41,051 nucleotides of DNA from Thioalkalivibrio sp. (lineage in GTDB: Bacteria > Pseudomonadota > Gammaproteobacteria > Ectothiorhodospirales > Ectothiorhodospiraceae), in NCBI GenBank assembly GCA_007116035.1, contig SKJG01000145.1, positions 1-41,051 of the forward strand. The letters run 5' to 3'. The translations under genes and the position numbers were made by a program. The stretch's first letter is position 1, and every line of letters begins with the position of its first letter. Shown in pieces: positions 28,070 through 38,078 of the stretch. The notes beneath the pieces are model-generated. The model had not been told where the DNA came from. It searched no databases and worked only from the letters and a program-made list of their open reading frames with translations.

Positions 28070-28698
28070 ACACCCCCCGGCAGGGCCAGGTGCCGCTCGA
28101 CCCGGCCCAGGCCCGGCACCTCGAGGATGATCTCCACCAGCGCCGGCAGCGTGCGCTGCGGGTCGGCCCCGCGCAGCGGCGGCCAGCTGTCCAGGACTTC
28201 CTCGCCGCGCGCGCCCGGGTTCACGAAGCGCAGCTCCATCAGCACGGGCTCACGGCCGTCCCGGGTGTCGCGGGCGGCCAGGAAGACCCGCGCCATCGGC
28301 TCGGTATCGTCACCCGCGTCGATCACGTCCCAGAGCCGCCGCTCCAGGCCTTCCTCGGTCACCCGCCAGCCGATCCGGCGCAGCCGGTCGGTGCCGCCGC
28401 TGCCCGTGCGCACCAGTTCCAGTTCGGGCTCGGTGGCCAGCGGGCTGTAGCGCAACGCAGGCTGGCGGTCGCCGAAGCGGTCGCGCGGCTCGACCGTCGC
28501 GACCTGGCGCAGGTCGCGCTCGAGGACCGCCAGGGTCACCTGCAGCTCGGCCAGCACGCCGCCGCGCAGCCGGGTCTGGCTGTCGGCGTTCAGCACCGCC
28601 TGCAGGCCGCCGTAGGCGAGCGCACTGACCACCGCGAACACCGCCACCGCGATCAGCAGTTCGAGCAGCGTGAAGCCGCGTACGCGGGTCCGCTTCAT
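28066..28698 (-). CDS. gspJ: Type II secretion system minor pseudopilin J
   Basis: GspJ is a minor pseudopilin of the tip complex with GspI and GspK. I start at ATG 28698 (MKRTRVRGFTLLELLIAVAVFAVVSALAYGG), giving 210 residues; the open frame upstream runs inside gspI. The prepilin peptidase site is RG|FTLLE with Glu5, followed by a hydrophobic helix. The segment LAELQVTLAVLERDLRQ is typical. It overlaps gspI and gspK by ATGA at both ends. Confidence 0.95.
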   Translation of the reverse strand: MKRTRVRGFTLLELLIAVAVFAVVSALAYGGLQAVLNADSQTRLRGGVLAELQVTLAVLERDLRQVATVEPRDRFGDRQPALRYSPLATEPELELVRTGSGGTDRLRRIGWRVTEEGLERRLWDVIDAGDDTEPMARVFLAARDTRDGREPVLMELRFVNPGARGEEVLDSWPPLRGADPQRTLPALVEIILEVPGLGRVERHLALPGGV

Positions 28699-29099
28699 GG
28701 CAGCAGGTACCCGACGGCGCGGGCGCGCACATCCGCGGCCGGGCCGCTGGCGGGCCACACCGTGACCTCGACGCGCAGCACCGGCGGCAGCTCCAGCGGC
28801 GCCTCGGGCACTTCCTCCCGGATCTCGACGCGATACTCCCAGTCCTGGCCCGCCTGCCGCAGGCTGCCCTGGCCGGTCCCGGGTCGCGGCAGCAGCAGGC
28901 CGGCCTCGTAGCGTGCAACCAGGTTCTGTCCGACCCAGTGCGCAAGGGTGCGCTCCTGCAGATAGTGGGTATTGCGGGTGTGCTCCGAGCCGGCCTTCAC
29001 CAGCGCCCCCAGTGCCACCGCGAGGATGGCCAGCGCGACCAGCACCTCCAGCAGCGTGAAGCCGCGCGCTGCGTGCAATGGGGCTCGCCCCGGCGTCAT
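28695..29099 (-). CDS. gspI: Type II secretion system minor pseudopilin I
   Basis: GspI is the minor pseudopilin that starts tip assembly by recruiting GspJ and GspK. The 134-residue product has the leader MTPGRAPLHAARG followed by FTLLEVLVALAILAVALGALV, with cleavage after Gly13 and Glu5 of the mature form present. The NLVARYEAGLLLP stretch also fits the family. It overlaps gspH and gspJ by ATGA. Confidence 0.95.
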   Translation of the reverse strand: MTPGRAPLHAARGFTLLEVLVALAILAVALGALVKAGSEHTRNTHYLQERTLAHWVGQNLVARYEAGLLLPRPGTGQGSLRQAGQDWEYRVEIREEVPEAPLELPPVLRVEVTVWPASGPAADVRARAVGYLLP

Positions 29100-29632
29100 C
29101 GCAGCGTCTCCAGCAGCAGCCGTCCGTCGCGCGCACCGGTCACGCGCAGGATGTCGCTGGCCCCCCCGGCGGGCCGCATCTCCAGTTCGAAGGGAGTCAG
29201 TTCGCCGGCGCCGTTGAACAGGACCTGGGGGCGATCGGCGCGGTCGTCCAGCGGGACCACCCGGCCTTCCTGGCGCAGGCGCAGTTCGACGCCCAGGTGC
29301 TCCACCGAGCGGGGTCCCAGGGGCGCGCGGTCGAGTTCGATCCAGGTCACGCGGGCGTCATCGAGAAAGACCTGCTCCAGGAACGCATAGCCGTTGCGCG
29401 AGAAGCCCAGTGCGCGGGCCTGGCCGGTCAGCAGGCTCTCGTCGCGTGCCAGCCCCGCCAGTTCCACCAGCCGCCGCGCCTCCTGTTCCATCTGGCGCGA
29501 GGCGCCGCCGCCCACCGCCAGCACCGCGAAGCCGACCAGCAGGCCGAAGATCAGCAGCACCACCAGCAATTCGAGCAGCGTGAAGCCCCGGCGCCGCTGC
29601 CGCCTGCCGCTGCTGGCCGTGCCCGTTGTCAC
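29096..29632 (-). CDS. gspH: Type II secretion system minor pseudopilin H
   Basis: GspH is a minor pseudopilin that links the tip to the GspG filament. The 178-residue product starts at GTG 29632 and has the leader RRQRRRG then FTLLELLVVLLIFGLLVGFAV, with Glu5 present. The following GGASRQMEQEARRLVELAGLARDESLLTGQARALGF segment is typical for GspH (helix, then the residues that mirror RLxxLLxxARxEA). The start codon is not ATG and its ribosome site is weak, which may limit expression. It lies 8 bp after gspG and overlaps gspI. Confidence 0.94.
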   Translation of the reverse strand: MTTGTASSGRRQRRRGFTLLELLVVLLIFGLLVGFAVLAVGGGASRQMEQEARRLVELAGLARDESLLTGQARALGFSRNGYAFLEQVFLDDARVTWIELDRAPLGPRSVEHLGVELRLRQEGRVVPLDDRADRPQVLFNGAGELTPFELEMRPAGGASDILRVTGARDGRLLLETLR

Positions 29633-29640
29633 CCGGGAGC

Positions 29641-30102
29641 TCAGAAGTCGTCGAGGTTCCAGTTGCCGATCTCGGCGTTGATCCCGGTGCCGCCGCGGCG
29701 GCCGTCGGCGCCGAAGCTGAAGATGTCGATGTCACCGCGGGTACCCGGGTTCAGGTACTGGTAGTCGTTGCCCCAGGGGTCCTTGGGCAGTCGGTCCATG
29801 TAGCCACCGGAGCGGTAGTTGCGCGGCTCGGGCCCGGTGCGCGGCCGCTCGACCAGCGCCTGCAGCCCCTGGTTGGTGTCCGGGTACACGAAGTTGTCGA
29901 GGCGGTACAGGTTCAGCGCCGATTCGAGCGCGCGGATGTCGCTCTTGACCTTGGTGATGCGGGCGTCGTCCGGGCGGTCCATCACCCTTGGCACGACGAT
30001 GGCGGCAAGGATGCCGAGGATCACCACGACCACCATGATCTCGATCAGGGTGAAACCGTGGCTGCGGCCGCGGACGGTGCTGGGGTATTGCATTGGGGAC
30101 AT
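29641..30102 (-). CDS. gspG: Type II secretion system major pseudopilin G
   Basis: GspG is the major subunit of the periplasmic pseudopilus. The 153-residue product has the leader MSPMQYPSTVRGRSHG followed by FTLIEIMVVVVILGILAAIVVPRVM, with Glu5 present. The C-terminal part carries the calcium-site loop and the signature LPKDPWGNDYQYLNPGTRGDIDIFSFGADG, diagnostic for GspG. Start alternatives are ATG 30102 or 30093; both keep the leader. It begins three bases after the gspF stop. Confidence 0.97.
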   Translation of the reverse strand: MSPMQYPSTVRGRSHGFTLIEIMVVVVILGILAAIVVPRVMDRPDDARITKVKSDIRALESALNLYRLDNFVYPDTNQGLQALVERPRTGPEPRNYRSGGYMDRLPKDPWGNDYQYLNPGTRGDIDIFSFGADGRRGGTGINAEIGNWNLDDF

Positions 30103-30105
30103 GAT

Positions 30106-31317
30106 CTAGTTCACCAGTTGGTTCAGTTCAAAGATGGGCAGCAGGATAGCCAGCACGATGGTCAGCACCACGGCGCCCATGGTCACGATCAGCAGCGGCT
30201 CGAACAGGCCGACCACCATCGCGATGCGGGTCTCCAGTTCGCGCTCCTGGGTCTCGGCGGCCCGCTCCAGCATCTCGTTCAGCTTGCCGCTGGACTCGCC
30301 GCTCCGGATCAGGTGCACCGTCATCGGCGGAAAGTACCCGCTCTGTTCCAGCGCACGGCCGATGCTGCTGCCCTCGCGCACGCGCGCCGCCGCAGCCGCC
30401 ACCGCCGCCCGCATCGGCCGGTTGCCGATCACTTCGCCGCTGGTGCGCAGGGCCTCCAGCAGTGGGACACCGCTGGCCGCCAGAATGCTCAGTGTGCGTG
30501 CGAAGCGGGCGGTGTTCAGGCCGCGTGCCAGGCGCCCGACCAGCGGCAGGCGCAGCAGCAGGGCATGATACCGGTAACGCCAGTGTTCGTGTCGCAGCAG
30601 GCGGCGCAGGCCGAACAACAGCACGACCAGGCCGGCCAGCGCCCACAGCCCGAAGTCGCGCAGGGCGTCGCTGGTCGCGATCAGGGCGACGGTCAGCCAC
30701 GGCAGTTCCTGACCGATGCCGGCGAAGACCTGCACCACCTCCGGCACCACGAACGCGAGCAGGGCCACGGTGACGCCGATCGCGACCAGGGTCAGGATCA
30801 GCGGGTAGAACAGCGCGAGACTGATCTTCTGGCGCAGCGCGTTGCGGCTCTCGGTGTAGTCGGCGAGCCGCTCCAGCACCAGGTCCAGATGCCCGGACTG
30901 CTCGCCGGCGGCGACCGTGGTCCGGTAGAGTTCGGGAAAAACGCGGGGAAACGCGGCCAATGCCGACGCCAGCGCATGCCCCTCCATCACCCGCGTGCGC
31001 ACCGCGGTCAGCACGTTGCGGATCCGCGCCTTCTCGGTCTGCCGCGCCACCGTGCCGAGGATCTCCTCGACCGGCAGCCCGGCGCGGGCCAGCGTGGCCA
31101 TCTGCCGTGTGGCCAGCGCCAGGTCCAGCGGGCTGATGCCGCGCCCGCCGAGGGTCAGGCCGCCGCTGCGGGCCTGCTCGCGGACTTCCTCGACCTGCAG
31201 CGGGTTCAGGCCATCCTGACGCAGCCGGGCGCGGACCGCCCGGGCCGTATCGCCCTCGGCGACGCCCTTGCGCCTGCGGCCGCCGGCATCCAGCGCCTGG
31301 TATTCAAACGCGGGCAT
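30106..31317 (-). CDS. gspF: Type II secretion system inner membrane protein F
   Basis: GspF is the polytopic core of the inner-membrane platform that contacts GspE and GspL. I start at ATG 31317 (MPAFEYQALDAGGRRRKGVAEGDTARAVRARLRQDGL), giving 403 residues; the frame is open 16 codons further. It has two homologous cytoplasmic domains, each followed by membrane helices, with the conserved LATRQMATLARAGLPVEEIL segment (about 72) and ARFARTLSILAASGVPLLEAL (about 270). The C-terminus has the helix IVTMGAVVLTIVLAILLPIF. It lies 70 bp after gspE. Confidence 0.96.
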   Translation of the reverse strand: MPAFEYQALDAGGRRRKGVAEGDTARAVRARLRQDGLNPLQVEEVREQARSGGLTLGGRGISPLDLALATRQMATLARAGLPVEEILGTVARQTEKARIRNVLTAVRTRVMEGHALASALAAFPRVFPELYRTTVAAGEQSGHLDLVLERLADYTESRNALRQKISLALFYPLILTLVAIGVTVALLAFVVPEVVQVFAGIGQELPWLTVALIATSDALRDFGLWALAGLVVLLFGLRRLLRHEHWRYRYHALLLRLPLVGRLARGLNTARFARTLSILAASGVPLLEALRTSGEVIGNRPMRAAVAAAAARVREGSSIGRALEQSGYFPPMTVHLIRSGESSGKLNEMLERAAETQERELETRIAMVVGLFEPLLIVTMGAVVLTIVLAILLPIFELNQLVN

Positions 31318-31387
31318 GGCGGCGCAACGGGACGGCCGGCTGGAACCGGCGGGGGCAGGTGCCACGGAGCTGCAGGGTCACCGCTAG

Positions 31388-32908
31388 TCAGTCCTCACGG
31401 GTGACACGAACGACTTCTTCGATCGAGGTCGTGCCGTCGAGGATGCGGCGCACGCCGTCGGCGCGGATGTTCGGCGTCGACATGCGGACATGCTCAGCCA
31501 TCGCGCGTTCACCAATTCCGTCGTGGATCATCTGGCGCAGCGTATCATCGACTTCGATCAACTCGTAGATCCCGGTGCGGCCCCGATACCCCAGCCCGTT
31601 GCACTTCGGGCAGCCGCGAGCCCGGTGGATCAGGGGCGGGTCGGACAGGTCCAGGCCCAGCTGGATGCACTCGCTGTGGGTGGCGACGGCCGGCTTGCGG
31701 CAGCTGGTGCACAGCACACGCACCAGGCGCTGGGCCAGGATCCCGTTCAGCGTGGACGCCAGCAGGAAGGGTTCCACGCCCATGTCCCGCAGACGGGTGA
31801 TCGTGCCAATCGCCGAATTGGTGTGCAGGGTCGAGAACACCAGGTGTCCGGTCAGGCTCGCCTGGACCGCGATCTGCACCGTCTCCAGGTCGCGGATCTC
31901 GCCGACCATCACCACGTCCGGGTCCTGGCGCAGGATCGCGCGCAGTCCGCGTGCGAAGGTCATGTCGACCCGGGTGTTGATCTGGGTTTGGCCGATGCCG
32001 TCGAGGTAGTACTCGATCGGATCCTCCACCGTCAGGATGTTGCGGCTGCGGTCGTTCAGGCGCATCAGGGCGGCGTACAGCGTGGTGGTCTTGCCCGAGC
32101 CGGTGGGACCGGTCACGAGCACGATACCGTGCGGACGGCTGATCACCCGCTCCATGCCCAGGTACTGCTCTTCGGCCATGCCCAGGTGGCGCAGTTCCAG
32201 GCGCCCGGCCTGCTTGTCGAGCAGCCGCAGCACCACCCGCTCGCCGTGCCCGGAAGGCAGCGTGGAGACGCGCACGTCGACCGGGCGGCCGGCGACGCGC
32301 AGGGAAATGCGCCCGTCCTGGGGCAGGCGCTTCTCGGCGATGTCGAGCCGCGCCATGACCTTGACCCGGGAGACGATCAGCGGCGCCAGGCTCACCGGCG
32401 GGTTCAGCACCTCGCGCAGCACGCCGTCCACACGCAGACGCACCGAAAGGCGGGTCTCGAAGGGTTCGATGTGGATGTCGGAGGCGTTCTCGCGCACGGC
32501 CTCGGTCAGCAGGGCGTTGATCAGGCGGATGATCGGTGCGTCGTCCTCGGCCTCGAGGAGGTCCTGCGGTTCGGCCAGGGACTCGGCCACGCTGAGCAGG
32601 TCGCCGCCCTCGTTCAGGCCCTCGACAAAGTTCATCGCGTCGTTGCTGCTGCGCTCGTGCTGCTCGCGCAGCCTCAGGTCGAACTCGTCGGTACTCAGCG
32701 GCTCGAGCTGCAGGCGCTCCGCGCTGCGCCGGCGGATCTCGAGCACCGCCATCGGGTCCGCATCGGCGCGCAGGTACAGGGTGCGGCGGCCATTCACCAC
32801 CGGTCCCGGCAGCACCCCGGAGCGGCGCGAGAAGCCGTAGCCCGGGCTGAGCGGCTCGGCAGGGCCTGCGCCCACGGTCATGGTTTCGGGATCCGGCAGG
32901 GCGCTCAT
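31388..32908 (-). CDS. gspE: Type II secretion ATPase E
   Basis: GspE is the cytoplasmic ATPase that powers the pseudopilus. The 506-residue product (start ATG 32908, overlapping the gspD stop by ATGA) has Walker A GPTGSGKT (267-274), the Asp box around [10 protein letters not shown] (291-300), Walker [15 protein letters not shown] (327-340) and the His box TLHTNSA (360-366). The zinc-binding pair CTSC (400-403) and CPKC (433-436) separates GspE from twitching ATPases. The frame extends 41 codons upstream, but that part overlaps gspD and is not GspE-like. The first 120 residues are a reduced N-terminal domain that binds GspL. Confidence 0.97.
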   Translation of the reverse strand: MSALPDPETMTVGAGPAEPLSPGYGFSRRSGVLPGPVVNGRRTLYLRADADPMAVLEIRRRSAERLQLEPLSTDEFDLRLREQHERSSNDAMNFVEGLNEGGDLLSVAESLAEPQDLLEAEDDAPIIRLINALLTEAVRENASDIHIEPFETRLSVRLRVDGVLREVLNPPVSLAPLIVSRVKVMARLDIAEKRLPQDGRISLRVAGRPVDVRVSTLPSGHGERVVLRLLDKQAGRLELRHLGMAEEQYLGMERVISRPHGIVLVTGPTGSGKTTTLYAALMRLNDRSRNILTVEDPIEYYLDGIGQTQINTRVDMTFARGLRAILRQDPDVVMVGEIRDLETVQIAVQASLTGHLVFSTLHTNSAIGTITRLRDMGVEPFLLASTLNGILAQRLVRVLCTSCRKPAVATHSECIQLGLDLSDPPLIHRARGCPKCNGLGYRGRTGIYELIEVDDTLRQMIHDGIGERAMAEHVRMSTPNIRADGVRRILDGTTSIEEVVRVTRED

Positions 32909-34896
32909 CGATACCGGGGCGGTACGCCGAGCGGATTCAGTTCCGCGAACGGCGGCGGCAGGCGGGTCAGTTCCTCGAGGCGCGGGTTCGTCTCGGAGAA
33001 CGGGGGCGGCAGGTAGGTCAGTTCCCGCCACTCGGGCAGCAGCAGGGTATCGTCGTTGATGCCGCGTCTGCCCCGCTGGGCCTCGAGCAGTTGCTGGCGA
33101 CGGATGTAGCTGTATTTCTCGCTGGTTAGCTCGGCCCCGGTGGCGTTGGTGCGCACGATCCGAGGGTACAGGAAGACCATCAGGTTGAGCTTCTCCGTGC
33201 TCTCGCTGTCGTAGCGGAACAGGCGCCCGAGGCCGGGGATGTCGCCGAGCCCGGGGACCTTGTCGCGGGTCTCGATCCGGTTCTCGGAAATCAGGCCGCC
33301 GAGCACGAGCATCTCGCCGTCGTCCACCATCACGTGGGTGCGCAACGAGCGGGTGTTGGTGACCAGATCGCGGGCGTCACCCGTCGGCGCAAGGGAGGAG
33401 ACCTCCTGCTCGACCTCGAGCCGGATCGCGTTCCCCTCGTTGATCTGCGGCCGTATCCGCAATTTGACGCCGATGTCCTCGCGGCGGATGGTGTCGAAGG
33501 CCTGGCCGGAGTCCTCGACCGAGCGGCCGACCACGAACGGCACGTTCTGGCCGACGACGATCTCGGCCTCCTCGTTGTCCAGGGTCAGCAGGCTGGGTGT
33601 GGACAGGATGTTGCTGGACGTGTCCCCCTGCAGGGCGCTGATCAGCAACGCGATCTGGGTGCTGCCGCTGCTGCCGATGCCGCCCAGGGAAATGCCGTCC
33701 CCGGGGTTGGGGGGTGCCGCGACGTCACCGTCCAGAAAGGCCCGCACGCCCGACGCGAGCCGCAGCAGGCCGCGTCCGTCGCGGTCGAAGTTGATCAGTC
33801 CGAAACCCGAGCTCGGCGATCCCGCAGCCCACTGCACGCCAAGCTGCCGGACGCGATCGGAGGAGATCTCGGCGATCACCGCCTCCACCATCACCTGCGC
33901 CCTGCGGATGTCCAGTCTTTCGATGATGTCGGCGTAATCCTGTGTATCCTCCGGCGCGCCGAAGATGACCACCGCGTTGGTGCTCTGGTGCGCCTGGATG
34001 CGCACCGAGCCTCCGGTGCGCCGGGCGTCGGCGCCGGCCTCCTGCCGGGTTTCGGCGATGCCGCGCAGCACCTCCACCACGTCCTCGGCCTGAGCGTAAC
34101 GCAGGTAATGGACCTGGGTGTTGCCCACCGCAACCGCCGTATCCAACTGCGAGATCAGCGCACGCAGCGGGATCCGGCGCTCCGGGTCGCCGGACAGGAT
34201 GATGGCGTTGGCGCGCTCGTCGGCCAGTACGCGCACGCGTCCCCGGGCGGCGGGTCCGTCGCCGGTTCCGGTCTCGAGTTCGCGCAGCTTGGTGGCCAGG
34301 CTCGCGGCATTGGCGTGGCGCAACTGAATGACCTCGAAGCCTTCGGGTACCGGCTGGTCGATGCGCGCGACCAGCTCCCGGATGCGGCGCACGTTGGCCA
34401 CCGTATCCGAGACCAGCAGCGAATTGGTTTCGGTAGCGGCCGCCAGGTGCCCGCCCTGAGGCACCAGCGGGCGCAGGATCGGCACCAGCTGCGCTGCGCT
34501 CACGTGTTCCGTGTGGATCACGTGGGTCACGATCTCGTCGTCGCGCAGGCGCTCGTGGGCGAACAGGTTGGGAATGTCGCCCTGCTTGGCCTGCACGTCG
34601 GGGACGATCTTGGTCGCCGCGCCGCTGGGCACTGCGGCGAAACCGTAGACCTTCAGCACGCCGAGGAAGAGGTCGTACAGCTCATCGCGCGCCACGGGAC
34701 GGCCTGAGACCACACTGACGCGCCCACGGACCCGGGGGTCGATGATGAAATTGGTGCCGGTCTCTTCGGCAACGAGGTCGATCAGCGTCTGGATTTCGGC
34801 ATCGCGCAGATTCAGCGTCAGCGTGTCGGCTTGCGCCACCGGCACCAGCCAGGAAAGCGCGGCAAGGACGAGCATCGGCAGTAATCTGCGAAACAT
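32905..34896 (-). CDS. gspD: Type II secretion outer membrane secretin D
   Basis: GspD forms the outer-membrane channel. The 663-residue product (ATG 34896; a TTG four codons earlier is weaker) has a signal peptide to about residue 24 ([23 protein letters not shown]), N-terminal N0-N3 domains ([13 protein letters not shown] ... [14 protein letters not shown] ... [16 protein letters not shown]), and the secretin core with NVPFVVG and [14 protein letters not shown] (about residues 555-570), the conserved gate region. After the core comes an unusual tail: two 14-residue repeats (625-638 and 642-655) of the form ELTxLPPPFxExNP. That tail is where pilotin-binding S-domains normally lie. The gene overlaps gspE by ATGA and starts eight bases after the gspC stop. 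Confidence 0.96.
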   Translation of the reverse strand: MFRRLLPMLVLAALSWLVPVAQADTLTLNLRDAEIQTLIDLVAEETGTNFIIDPRVRGRVSVVSGRPVARDELYDLFLGVLKVYGFAAVPSGAATKIVPDVQAKQGDIPNLFAHERLRDDEIVTHVIHTEHVSAAQLVPILRPLVPQGGHLAAATETNSLLVSDTVANVRRIRELVARIDQPVPEGFEVIQLRHANAASLATKLRELETGTGDGPAARGRVRVLADERANAIILSGDPERRIPLRALISQLDTAVAVGNTQVHYLRYAQAEDVVEVLRGIAETRQEAGADARRTGGSVRIQAHQSTNAVVIFGAPEDTQDYADIIERLDIRRAQVMVEAVIAEISSDRVRQLGVQWAAGSPSSGFGLINFDRDGRGLLRLASGVRAFLDGDVAAPPNPGDGISLGGIGSSGSTQIALLISALQGDTSSNILSTPSLLTLDNEEAEIVVGQNVPFVVGRSVEDSGQAFDTIRREDIGVKLRIRPQINEGNAIRLEVEQEVSSLAPTGDARDLVTNTRSLRTHVMVDDGEMLVLGGLISENRIETRDKVPGLGDIPGLGRLFRYDSESTEKLNLMVFLYPRIVRTNATGAELTSEKYSYIRRQQLLEAQRGRRGINDDTLLLPEWRELTYLPPPFSETNPRLEELTRLPPPFAELNPLGVPPRYR

Positions 34897-34904
34897 AGAG
34901 GCTC

Positions 34905-35774
34905 TCAATCGACCAGCTCGATGCTGAGGGGCAGCGCCTGGCCGTCACGCTCGACCACGAGTTCCACACGCAGTTGGCCGGCCAGATCCTGAAACAGGCG
35001 ATCAGCGTCATCGATCGCCGACAGCGGTATGCCATTAACGGAAGTTATCACGTCGCCGGGTCGGAGTCCGGCCTGCTGGAACTGCCGGGCATTGCGCGTC
35101 GGGCTGACCTCCAGTCCGTGCAGCACACCACCCTGGATCACGGGCCGCGCCCGTACCGTCTGCAGCAGGCGCTCGGGATCGCCGAGCCACTCGGAGCGCT
35201 GTATGCGCGGCTCGTCGGTCGCGTTGGGGGCCGGTGCCGGGGCTGCCGTCCGGACGGGTGCCGCGCTGGCCGGTGCACCTGCCGTGCTGCCGTCCGAGCG
35301 CGGGAGGCGCAGGGTCTCGTAGCCGCCGTCGCGCTCCAGGATCACACGGTCGATGTGGATCTGGTGCAGCCGGGCCTGACCGCCACCCACCGCATCGCCA
35401 ACCCGATACAGGCGCTCGGGGCTGCCACTCTCGACGATAATCGCGTGGCCCTGCTCCGGGGCGTCACTGGCCATCAGGCCCACCAGGCGTAGCCGCAGCC
35501 GCGTCTCCGGGGCCACCACGGGTTCGGGTGCGGCGCGCTCGCCGAGCACCCCGAACAGCGGCAGCCTGGCAACCGTGGCGAAGGGCGACTCGGTGGCGGC
35601 GGCCGTCGTCGGCGCGACGCTCTCGGCCGTGATGTCGACCGTCGCCGTCGGCCGCACGTCGGGCTCCAGCGCCTGCCAGGTCAGCTGCGCCGCCATCACG
35701 CCCAGGCCCAGCAGCAAGAGCACGCTGACGACGCGGGGCAGGACGGACGGTGGGGTCGTTGCAATGGCCAACAT
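34905..35774 (-). CDS. gspC: Type II secretion inner membrane protein C
   Basis: GspC is a bitopic inner-membrane protein that connects the platform to the secretin. The 289-residue product has a short cytoplasmic N-terminus, a membrane helix (about 13-31, RVVSVLLLLGLGVMAAQL), the HR region with LPLFGVLG and LRLRLVGLMASD (about 70-103), a linker rich in Ala, Pro and Thr (about 160-187), and a C-terminal PDZ-like domain with AGLRPGDVITSVNGIPLSAIDD (about 239-260). It is the first gene of the gsp operon. Its start at 35774 is followed upstream by a 375-bp gap to gpmI. Confidence 0.94.
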   Translation of the reverse strand: MLAIATTPPSVLPRVVSVLLLLGLGVMAAQLTWQALEPDVRPTATVDITAESVAPTTAAATESPFATVARLPLFGVLGERAAPEPVVAPETRLRLRLVGLMASDAPEQGHAIIVESGSPERLYRVGDAVGGGQARLHQIHIDRVILERDGGYETLRLPRSDGSTAGAPASAAPVRTAAPAPAPNATDEPRIQRSEWLGDPERLLQTVRARPVIQGGVLHGLEVSPTRNARQFQQAGLRPGDVITSVNGIPLSAIDDADRLFQDLAGQLRVELVVERDGQALPLSIELVD

Positions 35775-36149
35775 CTCTCTTCAGGGCCTCCCGGCAGGCG
35801 CACCAAAAGCCGGTCGGCGCGTCGCGTCATCCGGGTCGGGGCGTTCCATCGGCAGGCGGCTCAGGCGATTCACACGACGAATGTAGCAGAGGCGAATGCC
35901 AGGGCGCTCGTATCTTTTTCGCCCTTTTTTCCCGCGTGAATCGCGCCTTTATACCAGTCAGTACCTTACGGAATTTACCTGACGCGAGTTCGCAGGCAGC
36001 CCCGAGCGCGCGTCTCCAAGCCCCAAACCCAGGAGCCAACGCTCGGACTCCGCAGGGGTTCGTGACGTGCGCCGGCGCGTCGCTGGACGCAGCGCGATGA
36101 TGGAGTGCCGGAACTCGCTCCCGCTTTGGTCCGGCCCGGGAGCGGCGGA
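35775..36149. other. Gap between gpmI and gspC
   Basis: This 375-bp stretch lies downstream of gpmI and upstream of gspC, both on the minus strand, so it should hold the gsp promoter. I could not find a convincing -35/-10 pair. It contains the AT-rich segment CTTTTTCGCCCTTTTTTCCC (from about 35921), and near 36101-36150 a GAGTGCCGGAACTCGCTCCC palindrome-like sequence that resembles the element at 19361. No gene is supported. Confidence 0.45.
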
Positions 36150-37700
36150 TCAGGCCTGCGCCGGGAGCTCCTCCAGCAGCAGGCTGTGGCCCCCCATGTT
36201 CTTCGGCTGAGGAACGCCCATGAGTGCGAGCACGGTGGGCGCCACGTCGGCGAGGCCGCCGCCGGTGGTCAAGCGCCAACGGCTGCTATCCATCACCATG
36301 CACATCACCGGATACGTGGTGTGCTGGGTGTGCGGCTCGCCGGTGACCGGATCGACGTACTCGTCGCAGTTGCCGTGATCGGCGGTCAGGATCACGGAAT
36401 AGCCCTGGGCCTTGGCCGCATCCAGGACCCGCCCGACCTGGGTGTCCAGGGTTTCCACCGCCTTGATCAGCGGTTCGCGCATCGCGGTGTGGCCGACCAT
36501 GTCGCCGTTGGCGAAGTTGACCAGGATGAATCCGTAGCGCCCCTTTTCCATCGCGGCGATCGTCTCGTCGGCGACCTCGGCCGCGCTCATCTCCGGCTGC
36601 TGGTCGTAGGTGTCTACGCTCGGCGAAGGCACCATCACCCGGTCCTCCCCCGCCAGCGGCTCCTCGCGGCCGCCGTTGAAGAAGAAGGTGACGTGCGCGT
36701 ACTTCTCCGTTTCCGCGCAATGGAACTGCGGAATGCCCGCCGCCGCGATGACCCCGCCCAGCGTGGTGCCGGGGCGCTCCGGGGGGAACGCGATCGGGGC
36801 CAGGAAGCGGGGTTCGTACTCGGTCAGACAGGTGACGAACACCGGGTGGAAATCGCCGCGGTCGAAGCCCGTGCAGTCTTCCATCGCCAGGGCGGCGGTC
36901 AGCTGCCGCGGCCGGTCGTTGCGGAAGTTGAACAGGATGCAGACGGCCTCGGTGCCCAGCGGCGCCGGCTCGCCGACGATGCGCGGCTTGATGAACTCAT
37001 CGGTCTCGCCCGCCTCGTAGGCCGCCTCGATCGACGCGCGGGCGGTTTCGGCCGTTTCGCCCTCGGCGAACGCGATCGCGCGAAAGGCGCGCTCGGTGCG
37101 CTCCCAGCGCTTGTCCCGATCCATTGCGTAGTACCGGCCGCACACGGTGCCGATCCGCCCGCCGGCCTGCTCGAGCTTCTGCTCGAGTTCCGGGAGATAG
37201 TTCAGCGCGGAGCGCGGCGGCGTATCGCGGCCATCGGTGATCATGTGCACGATGGGCTGGACTTCCTGCTCGCGGCAGATCTCGATCAGCGCGAGGAGAT
37301 GCCGCATGTGGCTGTGCACGCCGCCGTCGGAGACCAGGCCGATCAGATGCAACGGCTGGTTTCGGGACCGGGCCGCGGAGGCCGCGCTGACCAGTGCGTC
37401 GTTGTGATGGAAGCTGCCGTCATCAATGGCGTCATCGATGCGCACCAGGTCCTGGCGCACGATGGTGCCGGCCCCCAGCGTCAGGTGCCCCACCTCGGAA
37501 TTCCCCATCTGCCCATTGGGCAGCCCGACGGCGCGGCCGCAGGCATCCAGCGTGGTGTGGGAATGCGTGGACAGGTACTCGTCCAGGCGCGGCGTGTCGG
37601 CCTCGGCGTAGGCGTTGTTCACCTTGCTCGGGTTCACGCCAACGCCGTCCATGATGATCACGATCACGGGGCGACGTGGTGTGGGGCGCGGTTCAGCCAT
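36150..37700 (-). CDS. gpmI: 2,3-bisphosphoglycerate-independent phosphoglycerate mutase
   Basis: GpmI interconverts 3- and 2-phosphoglycerate in glycolysis using two manganese ions. The 516-residue product (start MAEPRPTPRRPVIVIIMDGVGVNP, ATG 37700) has the alkaline-phosphatase-superfamily Asp18, the phospho-acceptor Ser68 in GQMGNSEVGHLTLGAG, and the C-terminal metal site TADHGNCDEY and later HTTYPV. The frame is open 78 codons further upstream without similarity. It is convergent in direction with nothing nearby and divergent from the glycosyltransferase at 38079. Confidence 0.97.
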   Translation of the reverse strand: MAEPRPTPRRPVIVIIMDGVGVNPSKVNNAYAEADTPRLDEYLSTHSHTTLDACGRAVGLPNGQMGNSEVGHLTLGAGTIVRQDLVRIDDAIDDGSFHHNDALVSAASAARSRNQPLHLIGLVSDGGVHSHMRHLLALIEICREQEVQPIVHMITDGRDTPPRSALNYLPELEQKLEQAGGRIGTVCGRYYAMDRDKRWERTERAFRAIAFAEGETAETARASIEAAYEAGETDEFIKPRIVGEPAPLGTEAVCILFNFRNDRPRQLTAALAMEDCTGFDRGDFHPVFVTCLTEYEPRFLAPIAFPPERPGTTLGGVIAAAGIPQFHCAETEKYAHVTFFFNGGREEPLAGEDRVMVPSPSVDTYDQQPEMSAAEVADETIAAMEKGRYGFILVNFANGDMVGHTAMREPLIKAVETLDTQVGRVLDAAKAQGYSVILTADHGNCDEYVDPVTGEPHTQHTTYPVMCMVMDSSRWRLTTGGGLADVAPTVLALMGVPQPKNMGGHSLLLEELPAQA

Positions 37701-38078
37701 GATGCGTTCCAATCGGTTGCCGGAAAGCCCACATAGTACCAATGCCGGATAAGCCCATGTTGACCACCCCGCGGGAAGCGGAGGAAAACGCCAAAAGCGC
37801 CCCCATCCGCACCGCTCGTGACAGCCGGTCGCATCCCCCCCGCCCTGGATCGCGGCTGGAAGGCGCACTAGGAGCGCGCCTCGCGCGCGACTGGGGCGAC
37901 TTGCGGAACATTGGTGAGAATCAGGAAAACCCAAGTCAGCGTGCGGGGTCAGTGCCGAAACGTACCTGAGATCGTGAGACTATCCTGGCTGCGGTATCCC
38001 GCCTGCGCAGGGTGCAGCCCTGCGCCTTGGAGTGGGGACCGTCATCCGCCGGCAGGCGCAAATCGAGGAACAAGTTGA
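37701..38078. other. Spacer between divergent gpmI and glycosyltransferase genes
   Basis: No gene is supported in these 378 bp. The leader of the glycosyltransferase gene contains a perfect 8-bp stem GCGCAGGG/CCCTGCGC with a TGCAG loop (38005-38025) and a GAGGAAC ribosome site shortly before the ATG. No strong promoter was recognised. Confidence 0.45.
38005..38025. repeat. Perfect 8-bp hairpin in the glycosyltransferase leader
   Basis: GCGCAGGG and CCCTGCGC flank a five-base loop, 53 bp before the start codon. It could be a leader stem in the mRNA. There is no T-run. Confidence 0.4.

Noticed and set aside
29626-31404. Long plus-strand open frame opposite gspG-gspF
   Set aside because: It has the same cause; its composition is low-complexity His/Gln/Asp-rich and the minus-strand genes are well recognised.
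37742-37969. Seventy-five-codon frame between gpmI and the glycosyltransferase
   Set aside because: Polar low-complexity product, no ribosome site and no similarity recognised.
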